A stretch of 64,000 bases of DNA from Diplonema japonicum. Taxonomy: Eukaryota; Euglenozoa; Diplonemea; Diplonemida; Diplonemidae. The position numbers and the translations under genes were made by a program. Of this stretch, positions 30,600-41,000 are shown one piece after another; the stretch's first letter is position 1; every line of letters begins with the position of its first letter. The notes under the pieces are model-generated. The model did no database searches, had not been told where the DNA came from, and was given only the letters and a program-made list of their open reading frames with translations. The DNA lies in the NCBI GenBank assembly GCA_964019335.1, contig OZ025648.1, positions 124,001 to 188,000 of the forward strand. The letters run 5' to 3'.

Positions 30600-31372
30600 T
30601 TAAGAGAACTGTTCGTCATCGTATGTAAGATCTTCGGGTTGATCCCGAGGCCAAGCGAGGATTGGTGTCTTGTCAGTAGGGCGTTGGTTGGGGCTGTTCT
30701 TGATAAATCTAGAAAAGAATGGGTCGTGTAGAAATAAAACCGAACATACTTGGTACACGCACGTACGGTCGCATTGTTCATCTGCAGGACGTTTATCTCG
30801 CAGCGGAGGGCACAGGACCCGAACCTGCGAGCGGAGCAGCAGTCAGGTGAGCCAGCTGATGCAAGGCATAAGAGTTGGTGGGCGTTGATGTCCGGCATGT
30901 TGTGTATGTATTTTTGAAGGATTTTGCGATCTCGCAGCCATCGAACGGTTGGGTTCATTTGGGGTTTCGGGAACATTTCCCTTTCCCAGTCCTCTTCAAA
31001 TTCATGTTCAAGAAGATCTGCCCATATTACAAGAATTTTGCTGACAGTGTTGCCCCAAGGGCAATGCCCGTTGTAGGTTCGACAATTTTGCCACACCTTG
31101 GCCACATCCTCCTTCACCTCTTCTACTGCGCGATATTCATCACAGTCTATGTACGTAAGCACACTCCCGAGGTCCATCGGCTGCTTGATAATCTGATAGT
31201 AGTTGAGCGCCCCATCGCTCATCTCGTCTACAGGCTTCAAAAAAAATATCGCCCTCGGGTCATCATGTATCCTCTTCACCACCTTTCGCGCTGATTGGAA
31301 TAGCTTTGTCAGGTTCTTCCTCTTCCTGCTTCCACTGGGTGGGTACACTCTCCTTATACTTCCATTCTCCAT
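30600..31372 (-). CDS. Bromodomain protein
   Basis: Exons 31372-30750 and 30708-30600, 243 residues. The 41-nt intron runs GTATGTTCGG...TTCTAG and is in phase 2. The bromodomain spans roughly residues 15-120: FFLKPVDE...YYQIIKQPMDLGSVLTYID and the acetyl-lysine-binding Asn region QNCRTYNGH. The C-terminal part (DRKILQKYIHNMPDINAHQL onward) is unassigned and ends FIKNSPNQRPTDKTP...DEQFS. It sits between an SRPK and a SET-domain gene and is probably a chromatin reader. The ATG lies two nucleotides after a textbook acceptor. Confidence 0.9.
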
Positions 31373-31374
31373 TT

Positions 31375-31398
31375 CTGCAAAAAAAGAAGAAAAAAAAC
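31375..31398 (-). promoter_or_regulatory. Spliced-leader acceptor of the bromodomain gene
   Basis: On the minus strand a pure T/C tract runs straight into TTTGCAG, and the ATG follows after two nucleotides. It is the clearest example in the window of the acceptor pattern seen before most host genes. Confidence 0.65.
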
Positions 31399-31550
31399 AC
31401 CACACCCCCAAGTGATGATCCTGAGAGCACACCTTCAAGCCGTCCGGGAAATAAAGAAGAAGAAGAAAAAAAAAAATCAAATTGTTGTGCAAAGCACCGC
31501 GTAAGCACCATAGATGAATCAATAATAATAAGCAAAATTCTAAATTCTGT

Positions 31551-31676
31551 TCGTGCGCAGCGAGCGGTATTTTTTACCTTAAGCGCATCTACGCTGTCAT
31601 CGACTAGTTTTTAGTCTCGACAATTATATTGTTAAAACAAATAATAATAATAATAATAATAATAATATAAATGAAG
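31551..31676 (+). repeat. Dispersed repeat, copy 2, with ATA/TAA microsatellite
   Basis: Matches the repeat at 7560-7651 (CGACTAGTTTTTAGTCTCGA and CAATTATATTGTTAAAACAA). It is followed by a trinucleotide run (TAA)n at 31639-31668, which may be the tail of a retroposed element. Confidence 0.6.
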
Positions 31677-31757
31677 AATAAAACGGTTCCATGTTGAAGA
31701 TATTTTCCCTCCCCCTTTTCTTCATTCCCCTCTTTCTATTTCTCTTCTGTTCCTTCG

Positions 31758-32903
31758 TTAAGTAAAATGCAAGCGGAAGCGTCTGTAAAATTTGGTAGCC
31801 AAGAGTGCGTGTGTGTGTGTGGTTACATACGATTTTTGCCGAAATGAGTACCGTGGCTCAGGTTCTTGTTCGATGGGAATCTCATGTTCATTGATGATGT
31901 CTTCTGAGGACTCTCCGTACCAAGTGAGGAGTTCTTTTCCAGGAGGGATGTCACGAATGGCTCGGAGGAAAATCCGGTGGTCGATCTGGATGAACTTACA
32001 ATTCATGACGCCAGGGACCGCGTCGTTTCTCTTAGCCGGGCCCAAGTAGAAATCTGCTGCGTTGATATATCGGAGCCAGCTGGACTCTGAAGCGTCCTCT
32101 GCATCCATGAGAAAACACACTGTGTCATCAGTTCGAGCCATATGCGTGAAATCATTGTCATCCATGATCTGAACGCTGAACAGGTACTGCCCCACCTTCC
32201 CGTTCTTTTTCTCGTGAAGCAATTTGTAGCTTGTGCAAACTTTTCCTCTGTACTCTCCAACCCACTCCCCGCATTTCACTTTTTTCTTTGCGAACATCCC
32301 CTTGAATTCATCCAACCCTTTGAGATCGACAATCTCGCTTCGTTTATATTCAAACCGTTTTTTGTCATATTCTGCAGCGGGTATTTTAGCAGGATTTGCG
32401 AGGATATCGCGTAGGCTCGAGCTTTGTTTCGCCAGTTTTTCGAGTTTTCTCTGTCGCCATTTCAATTGTTCTGGGTACGCTTTGCACGTTACTTGAAGCT
32501 GTTCCTTTGCCTCCCGGTTCAGCTCCCATTCACCATCGCTTGTTTCGGTCATGTTCACAACCATGATGCAGTCTTTGCGCAGAATCTCGCTTCCGTGGGC
32601 TTTTTCAAACAACATATTAAGGCCTCTCCCTACATGACGGCCTTTCAACCACGAAACATCAATCTCGTTGACATGGGGTGGAACCTTCTTTTCGGTCACA
32701 CAGAGCCTGTAAGCACCTGCATCTTCTAAGTGAACTGCAAGTACCAACCCTTCCGTCAATTCATTGTTCCTAAGCATTGCTGTGTGGTACAGCTGGCTAG
32801 GAAACGGGTGTCCCTCGGGAAGCAGTTCCTTGCACCATTCGTCCCAACGTTCCAGTTTCGAAATTTCGTCTTGTTCTTGTCCGTCGTCTCGCTTCCGTTT
32901 CAT
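31758..32903 (-). CDS. SET-domain protein, probable lysine methyltransferase
   Basis: Exons 32903-31831 and 31782-31758, 365 residues. The 48-nt intron (GTATGTAACC...TTTACAG) is a multiple of three, so the unspliced ORF also reads through; splicing gives the tail SRFRLHFT. The SET core occupies about 195-335: KCGEWVGEYRGKV, VCFLMDAEDASESSWLRYIN (the N-H region in PRDM-like form), and IFLRAIRDIPPGKELLTWYG. The layout, without pre-SET or post-SET cysteines, is closest to PRDM-like SET domains. The N-terminal ~190 residues are unassigned. A histone or other protein methyltransferase role is inferred. The ATG lies about 18 nt after ATGCAG. Confidence 0.88.
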   Translation of the reverse strand: MKRKRDDGQEQDEISKLERWDEWCKELLPEGHPFPSQLYHTAMLRNNELTEGLVLAVHLEDAGAYRLCVTEKKVPPHVNEIDVSWLKGRHVGRGLNMLFEKAHGSEILRKDCIMVVNMTETSDGEWELNREAKEQLQVTCKAYPEQLKWRQRKLEKLAKQSSSLRDILANPAKIPAAEYDKKRFEYKRSEIVDLKGLDEFKGMFAKKKVKCGEWVGEYRGKVCTSYKLLHEKKNGKVGQYLFSVQIMDDNDFTHMARTDDTVCFLMDAEDASESSWLRYINAADFYLGPAKRNDAVPGVMNCKFIQIDHRIFLRAIRDIPPGKELLTWYGESSEDIINEHEIPIEQEPEPRYSFRQKSYVTTHTHALLATKFYRRFRLHFT

Positions 32904-33226
32904 TTCAAACCCCACCTTTCTTCTGCATTGTTTCTACTTTTTTTCTTTTTTTTTTTCTTTTTTTTTTGTGTCGAACTGTGTTAGCACAATGTACAAAAAA
33001 ACAGCGATGGTTAGCATTGCAGGAGAGGTCGACACATCAATTTGCTCCAATCTCTCTCTCAGAAAGCATGGTTCAAGTAAATAAGTAAAGCAATAAGAAT
33101 AGAAAACAGCCTATTCAATCGGTTTAAACTGCGGTCGAATGTTTGCCTCACCACTCGCCATAATCACATCCATCGCATCGTCGCGATGCAACTCGGCCTG
33201 TCGGGTTTTAATGCAATTTCAAAAAA
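32904..33226. other. Spacer between SET gene and tRNA-Thr
   Basis: A poly-T block followed by mixed sequence. No gene or repeat is recognised. Confidence 0.4.
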
Positions 33227-33300
33227 AGGCACCTGAGGGATTTGAACCCTCGACCTCACGCTTACTAGGCGTGCGCTCTAACCAACTGAGCTAAGGCGCC
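33227..33300 (-). tRNA. tRNA-Thr (anticodon AGU), copy 1
   Basis: Acceptor GGCGCCT / AGGTGCC, anticodon stem CACGC / GCGTG with loop CTAGTAA, T arm GAGGG-TTCAAAT-CCCTC. No intron. An identical gene is at 44568-44641, and the two share about 100 bp of 5' flank. Confidence 0.93.
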
Positions 33301-33335
33301 ACACGATCGCCGACCGTGTCCCCAACAAATATTAT

Positions 33336-33405
33336 ACGAGACTGAGCGACGATTATTAAAGATCAACTGATGATTCTGAAATTCTTTCATCTGTCCCCAA
33401 GATTT
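33336..33405 (-). mobile_element. 5'-truncated end of the zinc-finger element
   Basis: Between the two tRNA genes, the sequence from TACGAGACTGAGCGACGATT to TGAAATTCTTTCA matches the 3' end of the element at 44676-45570. It lies about 35 bp upstream of tRNA-Thr after the same target word (CCCCAACAAATATTA). Confidence 0.65.
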
Positions 33406-33429
33406 ACGCCTTCTACGTAGATTAAAAAG

Positions 33430-33501
33430 TTCCGCCACCGGGGTTCGAACCCGGGTCGCCTGGGTGAAGGCCAGGTATACTAACCACTGTACTATAGCGG
33501 A
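33430..33501 (-). tRNA. tRNA-Glu (anticodon UUC)
   Basis: Acceptor TCCGCTA / TGGCGGA, anticodon stem CCTGG / CCAGG with loop CCTTCAC, T arm CCGGG-TTCGAAC-CCCGG, discriminator A. Its 5' end directly abuts the 12-bp target duplication of the full-length LINE-A. Confidence 0.93.
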
Positions 33502-33954
33502 TACGACGGGCAATTTTTTTTTTTTTTTTCAAAATACCAATGCAGGGCCGCCATGGAGAGCAACACCTGAGAAAAGGGAAAAAAAAGGTGAAGGGAAACC
33601 ATGGGGAAATAGGGAGGGCAATGGACCAGGCTTCTGCAAGCAGGAGGAGCCCTGGTCCCCCACCAACCCGTGCTCTGCTTTGGGACAGCCGAAGAGGGCT
33701 GAATTACATTATTCCCTCAGTCAAGTGAGAGAAAACGGGGGCCTACCTTCCAGCTGGATGTCCTTCTTTGGCTGGAACCTCCGGCGGAAAGCCCCCCAGG
33801 GAGGTATTGCTCCTATTGAGCGAATCATTGGTGAGTGTGAAAATATAAAAAAAGGGGAAATGGGAAACAGTGAGAGGAAGGTGAAGGAAGGGAAAGGAAG
33901 GGAAAGGAAAGTGGAAAACACAACATTTCACTTTACACACACGCGGGCGATCCC

Positions 33955-36900
33955 TTAGCGCAGCACGGGGGCCGCGGGACCGGCGTCAAGAGAGACCGGA
34001 GGAGGGGGCGGCACGTTTGAAGGTGCAGTGACGTCTGTAGACGCCAGGGATGATGGCGAGGTGAACAGTCCGGAGCGTGACCAGGCGAGCAGGCCAGACT
34101 CAACAATGAGGTCGTAGATCTGGGTCACGCGTCTCGACAGGGAGAAGGCTAGGGAGGGAGTACCAGCAGGAGTGTCGATCGCCCCCCTCCCGATCACAGG
34201 GCACCCACCGACAACATGCTCCCTGGACATCGGTGCTGCGTGGCAGGCTGGGCACCGGAGCACACCCTTGTGCTTCCTGTTCGGGCCAGCAGTCTGCAGG
34301 AAGCCGAAGAAGAGAGCCGAGTGACCAATCCGCAGCCGCGAGATGACCGTTTCAGCTTGTCTGGGGAAGCCAAGGGGGAAGTGCGCAGACCGAAGCTCGG
34401 TCGCCACCGCGTAGTTGTGGGCGAGGGATGTTATGAGCTCCGCGGACCTCCGCACCACCCACCGTCGCACCAGGGCTCTCACTGATCGGTAGTCAAGGGA
34501 GGGCCTGTCCTGCTTCCGCTTCGTTCCCTCCCCGGCCAGAGCGTCAGCCTTCTCGTTCCCGTCCACCCCACAGTGGGAGGGCACAAACTGGAGGACCACC
34601 GGTGTCCCCTGCGTGCGCGCCGCGGACACCAGCCGGCTCCACGTCTGGTGGTCGAGCTTCTCCCTCTGTCGCGTTGGGCCAGCTCGCAGCTGCTCGACGA
34701 GGGAGAGGGAGTCGGTGCAGATCGACAGCGGGGACTTCGCCAGCGAAGGGTGTGTTTTTCGGAGGGTAGCCACCATATCCAGCGCCGTTTTCACAGCCAT
34801 GCCCTCTGCCCGAAAAGATGAACAGAAGTCGTTGACGCCATGGCACACAGACACAGGGGTCAGGGGGGGAGGCAGCTGCAGATAAACCCCAGAGCCACCT
34901 TTCGCCTTCTGTCCGACCTGTACAACCGAGCCATCCGTGTAGGCATGGATGCCCGGGGGGAGAGCCGCAAGAGCAGCCTCGGCCGCCTTCCGCCTGTCCG
35001 CGTCTGGCGACGATCGCGTGACCCCGCCGGGGAGGTCAGTCCTGAAGTCGACCATGCCTGTCTGCCACGGGGCCGCCAGGGGCGTAGCCGACAGGTACTC
35101 GAAGTGCACCTTTGGTTCCAACCCGCATCGACGCAGTGCTTGGTAGCCAGAGCGCAGCCACCCACACCCCAGCCTGTTCGCCTGCTTCAGCTTGACCGTC
35201 TCCCTGTGAACCGGGGAAGACTGCCAGCAGAAGGCCTTCGCCGTCATCGTCGCCGCAGCACCCTCCGCCATTCTTTCGAGGGGAAGCAGTCCTGCCTCTG
35301 CTAGGAGCTTGTACCCTCCGGAGCCACTCCAGCAGCCCGTGATCAGCACCGCCGCCTCCTGGTGAAGCCCAGCCAGGTCCTTCCTCCCGACATCATCGAG
35401 CCTGCTGTAGTAGACCCCCATGCAGTAGCGCAGCAGCGGGAGGATGTACGTAACGTAGAGAGACCGCAGAGTGTCCCTCTTGCTGCCCCAGGACGTGCCG
35501 GACAAGAGCTTCAGCACCCTCAGCCTTTTGCTGGCCCGCCGTAGGATGTCCTGTGCGTGTTCACCGAACGTGAGCCCAGAGTCCACCGTAACCCCAAGGT
35601 ACCTCGCGTGTTCAGACAGAGGCAGGGGACGGGCCGCAACGTAATCCACGTCGGGCCGTCGCACGGCTGCATGCATGTCCCGCACGCAGCGGATCCGCAC
35701 ACCACCCGCCTCCACAACCTGAAGGCCCGCCAGCTCCTGGTCCCCGGAGATCGTGCCATCGGCGTTCACCCCCAGGCCGAAGAGTGGGTTCTGGAAGGCA
35801 CCTGGCTGAAGGGGGACTCGTGACGAAGTGAAGTAGACCCCGAGACGTTTCTGGGGGGGGACGCAGACTGCCTGCGTCTTGGACGTGCTCAGCAGCATGT
35901 CACGCTCCCTGCACCAGTCCTCAACCGCATCCACCACTGCCTGCGCCTTCCGCTCCAGCCCAGCCACGTCCCCTTGTCCAGAGGAGATCACAACCGCCAC
36001 GTCGTCGGCGTAGAGCACCGAGACGTCCGCCAGTCCCTCCATCTCCTGGCGAGTTCGTCGACGTAGATGGTGTACAGGATGGGACCCAAGACAGAGCCCT
36101 GGGGGACACCCCGTCGCACCTTCGTCGTCGACCCCCTCGACCGTCCAATCGTGACCGCAGCAGTACGGCCGCATAGAAAGGACCGCGTCCACTCCACGAA
36201 GGGTTCGGGGAGACCCTTCCCTCGCATCTTGTCCAGCAGGGCACCATGGGGCACCAGGTCGAAGGCAGAAGAGAAGTCGAACAGCAGAGCGGCCGAGAGA
36301 CGTCGATCGTCTTTGTTCCTCGACATGCACTCAGTGAGGGTTGCCACCTGCTCCTCCGTGGAGCGGCCGCGTCTGAAACCAGCCTGGCTGTCGTGGAGTC
36401 CCTCGACTCCCGTCCCGTCCGCGTCAAGAAGAAACGTGAGCCTCTCCTCGATCATCCTCTCCAGCAGCTTGCAGAGGCAGCTGGTCAGGCAGATCGGCCG
36501 GTAGGAAGCCAAGAGAGTCGCATCTTTTCCAGGTTTCGGTACCGGGACGATCACTCCCTTCTTCCAGGCACCGGGGACGACACCCATCAGCCAGGAGCGA
36601 TTGAGGAGTAGAAGGAGGACACCGAGGGAGTCCGAGTTCAGGTGTAGGAGCATCTCCGAGAAGATTCCGTCTTCCCCGGCCGCGCTGCGCGTCTTCATCC
36701 TTCTCAGGCCGCGGGTGAGGTCGTCCACGGTGAACGCTTGACACCCGAGTCTGCTTGCAGAAGGAGCGGCGTCCTTCGAGTTCCCGTCACCACGCCTGCC
36801 GTAGAGCTTAGCGAAGTGCGCCCCCAGCCGGTCGGCCTTCGCCTTGTCCGACACAAATCTTCCCTCGAGTACAGGAAGGTGTGTCTTTCGGTGCCTGCCG

Positions 36901-38105
36901 TCCAGCTTCTTCACCGCTCTGAACGCAGCCCCGAGGTCCTTGCTCCGGCTGAGGTCGGCCGCCATCCTTCCCCATGCCTCACGCTTCGTCTCGTCAAGGA
37001 GTCGGTTGACTTCCTTCACCTTCGCCCTGTACTCCTCCACCACCACGTCCGCCTCTTGAAGCAGGAGTTCGCGCAGGGTGTTCCGCTCTTCGAAGGCGTC
37101 CTCGAGCTCAGCAGTCCACCAGGGGGTCGGGCCACGTCGCATCCCACAGAGGGGAATGTGGTCGTTCGCCGCAGTCAAAAGGGCTTGTGTAAACCCCTTC
37201 GTGACAGAGTCAATCGGAGCCGCCGTGTCAACACCAGCAAGCAGGCGGGCAACAGCAGCAGTGTAGTCATCCCATCTGGCTTTTTCGAAATTCCAGGTGG
37301 GGAAGGGGCGCTCCGAACGGTAGACGTCCTCAAGAGGCAGGTGAAAGGATACGGGACTATGATCGGAGCCCCACGTGCCCAGCGTCTTCGGCTCAAGCTT
37401 CGCGCAGCGCCCCACAACCAGGTCCAGAACGTGTCGTGACGAGTCCCTCGTCGGTTCGTTGCGGTCGTTGTAGACGGAGTACCCGTGGGTGTCCAGCCAG
37501 TCCCTGACCACGTTCCCCCTCTCGTTCGGCGTCGTCACCGTGGCGTCCCAGGAGCTGTGGTGAGCATTGAAGTCACCCGCTATGACTGTGTTCTTCCCCA
37601 TGGGAAGGCTGCCAGGCCGCAGGTACTCAGGGTCCCTCGTGCCTCTGCTCGCGCTTACCGGTGTAAGGTAAACGTTGGAGAGAGTGATCGGCTCACGCTT
37701 CTCGCAGGAGATCCTCACATCCAGTCTCTCAGTGACACAGTCCCCAGCCGGGAGTACGTGCGGAACCTCCTCCGAGGCAAGATCGTCGCGGACATACGTG
37801 ACAATACCACCACCCCTCGTCGCAGTGCCGTCAGTCACCGGTGTCAACCGATCCCTCCTGTATGACCTGTACCCAGGCAGGTGTGGCGTGTCGTGCCCTC
37901 CCCTCAGGTGCGTCTCCTGTATCATGATGATGTCCAGCGACAAGAAGTCAGCATGGCGAGATACGACGGTCCATTTCGCAACGAGGCCGTTGCAGTTCCA
38001 CGAGACAACCTTGAGACCCTTAGGCGACGGGGGCGGCAGCTTCTTGGGTGGGCCAGGGTTTGTTTCGACCAGCCCAAGCAGCCCCAGCAGGTCCCTGACG
38101 GACAT
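33955..38105 (-). pseudogene. LINE-A ORF2: AP endonuclease, reverse transcriptase, RNase H, zinc knuckle (one frameshift)
   Basis: The ATG at 38105 lies 141 nt after the ORF1 stop. A 2A-like motif (GLLGLVETNPGP) ends at residue ~18. An AP endonuclease follows (VVSWNCNGL, GDFNAHHSSW, GSDHSPVSFHL). The RT has AGFRRGRST, FDFSSAFDLV, RRGVPQGSVLGPILY and LYADDVAVV; RNase H has HAYTDGSV...FVPSHCGVDGNEKADALAG. The C-terminal knuckle is CPACHAAPMSREHVVGGCP. The frame changes once near 36040-36060, between the 'GVPQG' and 'YADD' blocks, so as assembled the copy cannot make full ORF2 without frameshifting. Everything else is open, so the lesion is recent or a sequencing error in a GC-rich stretch. Confidence 0.9.
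38050..38105 (-). promoter_or_regulatory. 2A-like ribosome-skipping motif at the start of LINE-A ORF2
   Basis: Residues VETNPGP match the core of 2A peptides (consensus D-V/I-E-x-N-P-G-P, skipping before the last Pro). The usual Asp is Leu here (GLVETNPGP), preceded by the Leu-rich stretch DLLGLLG. 2A sequences at the N terminus of non-LTR ORFs are known from trypanosome L1Tc and ingi elements. The same residues are present in the independent copy at 28179. Confidence 0.65.
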
Positions 38106-38246
38106 CCTCCCGAGTAGGGTGGGGATCAGTGCAGAAAAGTCGGTGAAGAAACAGAGAGGTAGGAGTCTCCTGGGGAGGATGCGAGGGAGACTAGGAGAGG
38201 GAGCATGGTCGTAGATCTGCTGCTCCCCCTGTTCTGCGGGGCCCCT

Positions 38247-41000
38247 TCAATTGGATGGACCCATGGAGGCAGAGCGCCCCTTGACCCCATTGGTGAAGAG
38301 ATCTTTGGTCTCCGCGAACGACCTGGCCCGCCCCCTCGTACCCAGGTTCGTCACCGCAGCCTCAGAGGTCGTAGCGAGAGGAGGAGCCCCCTTCTTCCCC
38401 TTCCCCTTCCCTTTCCAGACACTGTCGTGTGTCGTCGTCGCCCCCGGTGTAGGGTCCCGCGGCTCTGCCGTTCCCGTCGTCAGCGTGGCCGCCTGCGGCA
38501 GGAGGAGGCGGAGCGTCGTCCGCAGATCGGAGATCATCTCCTGCTGAGAGTCGATCGTCCTCTGCAGCCCGACGATCGACTCCTTCAGCGTGGCGACGAG
38601 CTCAGTGAGAGCGGCGACCTCAGGCGACCCGGAAGGGACTCCCTCCTTGTTTCCCGCAGACACGTTGCGGGGCGGTGTAGGGGACGTCACAGTGTCGAGC
38701 TGGGGGGGAGCCACCGAGCTCGGTATGGACGCCCACGGGCTGGTGGGAGGAAGCCCAGTTGCTTTCACCGCAGGGCCAGTCTCCGAGGGTGTCGACGCCG
38801 ATACAGGTGCCGGGTCAGGTACAGGTGTAGTAGGCGCAGGTGCAGGTACATGAGAAGATGTGGGTGCCGGGGTCGAGGACGTTGCAAGCGCAGGTGCAGA
38901 TGCAGGTGTCGTCCTGTTGATGAGAGGGGGCGGCTTGACGGTCGGGTGGTCGTCCGCATCACGGAGGCAGACAAGGCGCCCCCCAAGGAGCCACGTCCTG
39001 GACTTCGGGGGCGGGCTGTCGACGACGATGAAGAACACGAGTTGCCTCGTGCCCTGGAACATCGTCTGCGTGCGTCGCAGGACGGAGGATGGTTTCCAAC
39101 CGATGTGGTCCATCACTTCGTCGAAGGCCGCCCTGGTGATGGACGGCGGGGCCCCGGTGAGCAAAAACTTGCGCTTCGTACGCAGTTTTGCGAGGGTTTC
39201 CCGGAGCCGCTGTTCCGTCTCCGGTAGGCACCGCACAGTCCATCCCTTACGGTGCGCCACCCCGAGAGACAACCCACCCAGCGTCCCCGCAATCCGAAAG
39301 GCATCCGCCCTCCCTTCCGCCACGATGGGTACATAAGCGTACCCCCCGCGTCTCTCCGTCGTCCGCATTAAGCACCCGTCCCCGGACCGGCGCAGGACGG
39401 CGTGGACGTGTGCTGCTTGCAGGCGCAGTCCCACCTCGTGGGTCCAGTGCCTCGCCCGCGGTTCCTCCTCACCGAACTTCCTTGGGCGGAAGACCGCACG
39501 ATCCTCCATCACCGCGCCCTGAGCCTTGGCGAGCTCCAGGGCCCTGGCCTTCGCCTCCTTCAGGCTGTCTGCACTGACACAGACGTAGACGACCTCCGAT
39601 CCGCTGTTGAAGGTGGAAGGCGGGGTGTAGGTGGGGGGGTCCAGCCCGAACGTGGAGACGTGGACCCTCCTGTTCACTGCGCGCGACCCAGAGACCATGA
39701 CAATCTCGCTGGGGGTGGTGACACCGGGGACCTCTGTCATAAGGACAAAGGTGATGGATGCCGTAGGTAACGCGGAGCACACGACCCCCATTCCGGAGGG
39801 ATCGTCGAGCGCAATGACAGCGCGGGATGTTTCCGTCGGGGGGGACACGTTGGTGTAGATCGGGGCGTCCCATGTGTCTGGCACCAGGTCCCATCGCGGG
39901 GTTGTGGAAGGGGCAGGGGCAGGGTCGTCCTCCATCTCCTCAGGGCCAGAGCTGGTGTCAGAGTCTGAGCTGAGGAGGAGCGTGCCTTGGTCTGTTGACG
40001 CGTCGGCGGAAGCGTTCGCGACTGCTTCGTCCTCGACCTTCTGGGCATCTGCCTTCTTGGCGGCCGCCAACCTCAAAGCTTCCTCCTTTTTGGCAGCGGC
40101 TGCGGCGGCTTCCTTTTCGGCGGCGGCGGTGGCTGCGACCTTCTTCTTCTCCTCGGCGGCGGCGGCTGCGGCTGCGGTCTCCTTCTCGGCGGCGGCGGCT
40201 GCAGCTTGCTTCCTGGCGGCGTCGGCTGCGGCCTTCCTCTCGGCGGCGGCGGCGGCAGCGGCTTTCTTCTCGGCGGCGGCCTTCTCCTCGGCGGCGGCGG
40301 CGGCTGCTGCTTTCTTCTCGGCGGCGGCGGCGGCTGCGGCTTTCTTCTTCTCGGCTGCAGCGGCTGCGGCTGTAGCCTTCTTCTCCTCGGCTGCTTTCAT
40401 CTCGGCCGCAGCACGCGCAGCCTCCTTCTCCTCTGCCGCAAGTCGTGCAGTAGACCGCTCGCGCAGAGCCTTCTCCTCAGCCTCGACTGCTCTGCGAGCA
40501 GCCTCCACACCAGCCACGCGTGCAGCTTCCGTCTCGGCTGCCATTTTGATAACAGCAGCATCAGCCACCTCCTGCGCAGCCTTCATCTTAGCAGCTATTT
40601 CTGCAGCTACCACGTCGGCCGACTCGCGTGCAGCTTCCAAATCAGCAGCGATTCCCGCGAGTTCGACGTCGGCCGCAGTGCGTGCGGCTTCGAGGGGGTG
40701 TGTGGCGTCAGCTATGTGTGCGGCTTCGGCGGCAGCGTCAGCGCGCGCGGCTCTGGCGGCCTTCCTCCTAGCTTTTTTGCTGGAGGTCGGGGTGGCGACG
40801 CTGGCGTCAGGCGAAACCGGCCTTTTGACGGAGCCGGTCGGGGTGGAGGCGACAGGTGTCGCTGGGCCGGCTGTAGCGGCGGCGGCGGCGGCGTCGGGCG
40901 TGAGGAGGTCAATTACGGTGACCACCCCCGTCATCTTCTCCCGGTGCTCCGGCGTCAGGAGCTGCCCCAGCTCCCCGGCTGCTCCAGCGCTGCGGAGCAT
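38247..41000 (-). CDS. LINE-A ORF1, Lys/Ala-rich coiled-coil plus RRM-like region
   Basis: From the first in-frame ATG (41000) the frame is open for 917 residues. An N-terminal ~330 residues consist largely of Ala with regularly spaced Glu/Lys (blocks such as AAEKKAAAAAAAEEKAAAEK), predicted to be one very long helix. A folded region at roughly 400-650 has beta-alpha elements (GGYAYVPIVAEGRADAFRIA, GTRQLVFFIVVDSPPPKSRT) similar in layout to the RRM-like modules of LINE ORF1 proteins. A Thr/Pro/Ser-rich linker and a short coiled coil (LKESIVGLQRTIDSQQEMIS) follow, and the tail contains KGKGKGKKG. It likely binds element RNA. Open upstream sequence without ATG belongs to the flanking element. 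Confidence 0.75.
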   Translation of the reverse strand: MLRSAGAAGELGQLLTPEHREKMTGVVTVIDLLTPDAAAAAATAGPATPVASTPTGSVKRPVSPDASVATPTSSKKARRKAARAARADAAAEAAHIADATHPLEAARTAADVELAGIAADLEAARESADVVAAEIAAKMKAAQEVADAAVIKMAAETEAARVAGVEAARRAVEAEEKALRERSTARLAAEEKEAARAAAEMKAAEEKKATAAAAAAEKKKAAAAAAAEKKAAAAAAAEEKAAAEKKAAAAAAAERKAAADAARKQAAAAAAEKETAAAAAAAEEKKKVAATAAAEKEAAAAAAKKEEALRLAAAKKADAQKVEDEAVANASADASTDQGTLLLSSDSDTSSGPEEMEDDPAPAPSTTPRWDLVPDTWDAPIYTNVSPPTETSRAVIALDDPSGMGVVCSALPTASITFVLMTEVPGVTTPSEIVMVSGSRAVNRRVHVSTFGLDPPTYTPPSTFNSGSEVVYVCVSADSLKEAKARALELAKAQGAVMEDRAVFRPRKFGEEEPRARHWTHEVGLRLQAAHVHAVLRRSGDGCLMRTTERRGGYAYVPIVAEGRADAFRIAGTLGGLSLGVAHRKGWTVRCLPETEQRLRETLAKLRTKRKFLLTGAPPSITRAAFDEVMDHIGWKPSSVLRRTQTMFQGTRQLVFFIVVDSPPPKSRTWLLGGRLVCLRDADDHPTVKPPPLINRTTPASAPALATSSTPAPTSSHVPAPAPTTPVPDPAPVSASTPSETGPAVKATGLPPTSPWASIPSSVAPPQLDTVTSPTPPRNVSAGNKEGVPSGSPEVAALTELVATLKESIVGLQRTIDSQQEMISDLRTTLRLLLPQAATLTTGTAEPRDPTPGATTTHDSVWKGKGKGKKGAPPLATTSEAAVTNLGTRGRARSFAETKDLFTNGVKGRSASMGPSN

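Noticed and set aside
36067-38214. Overlapping + strand ORFs opposite LINE-A ORF2
   Set aside because: High-GC codon bias on the minus strand leaves the antisense frames open. No domain is visible.
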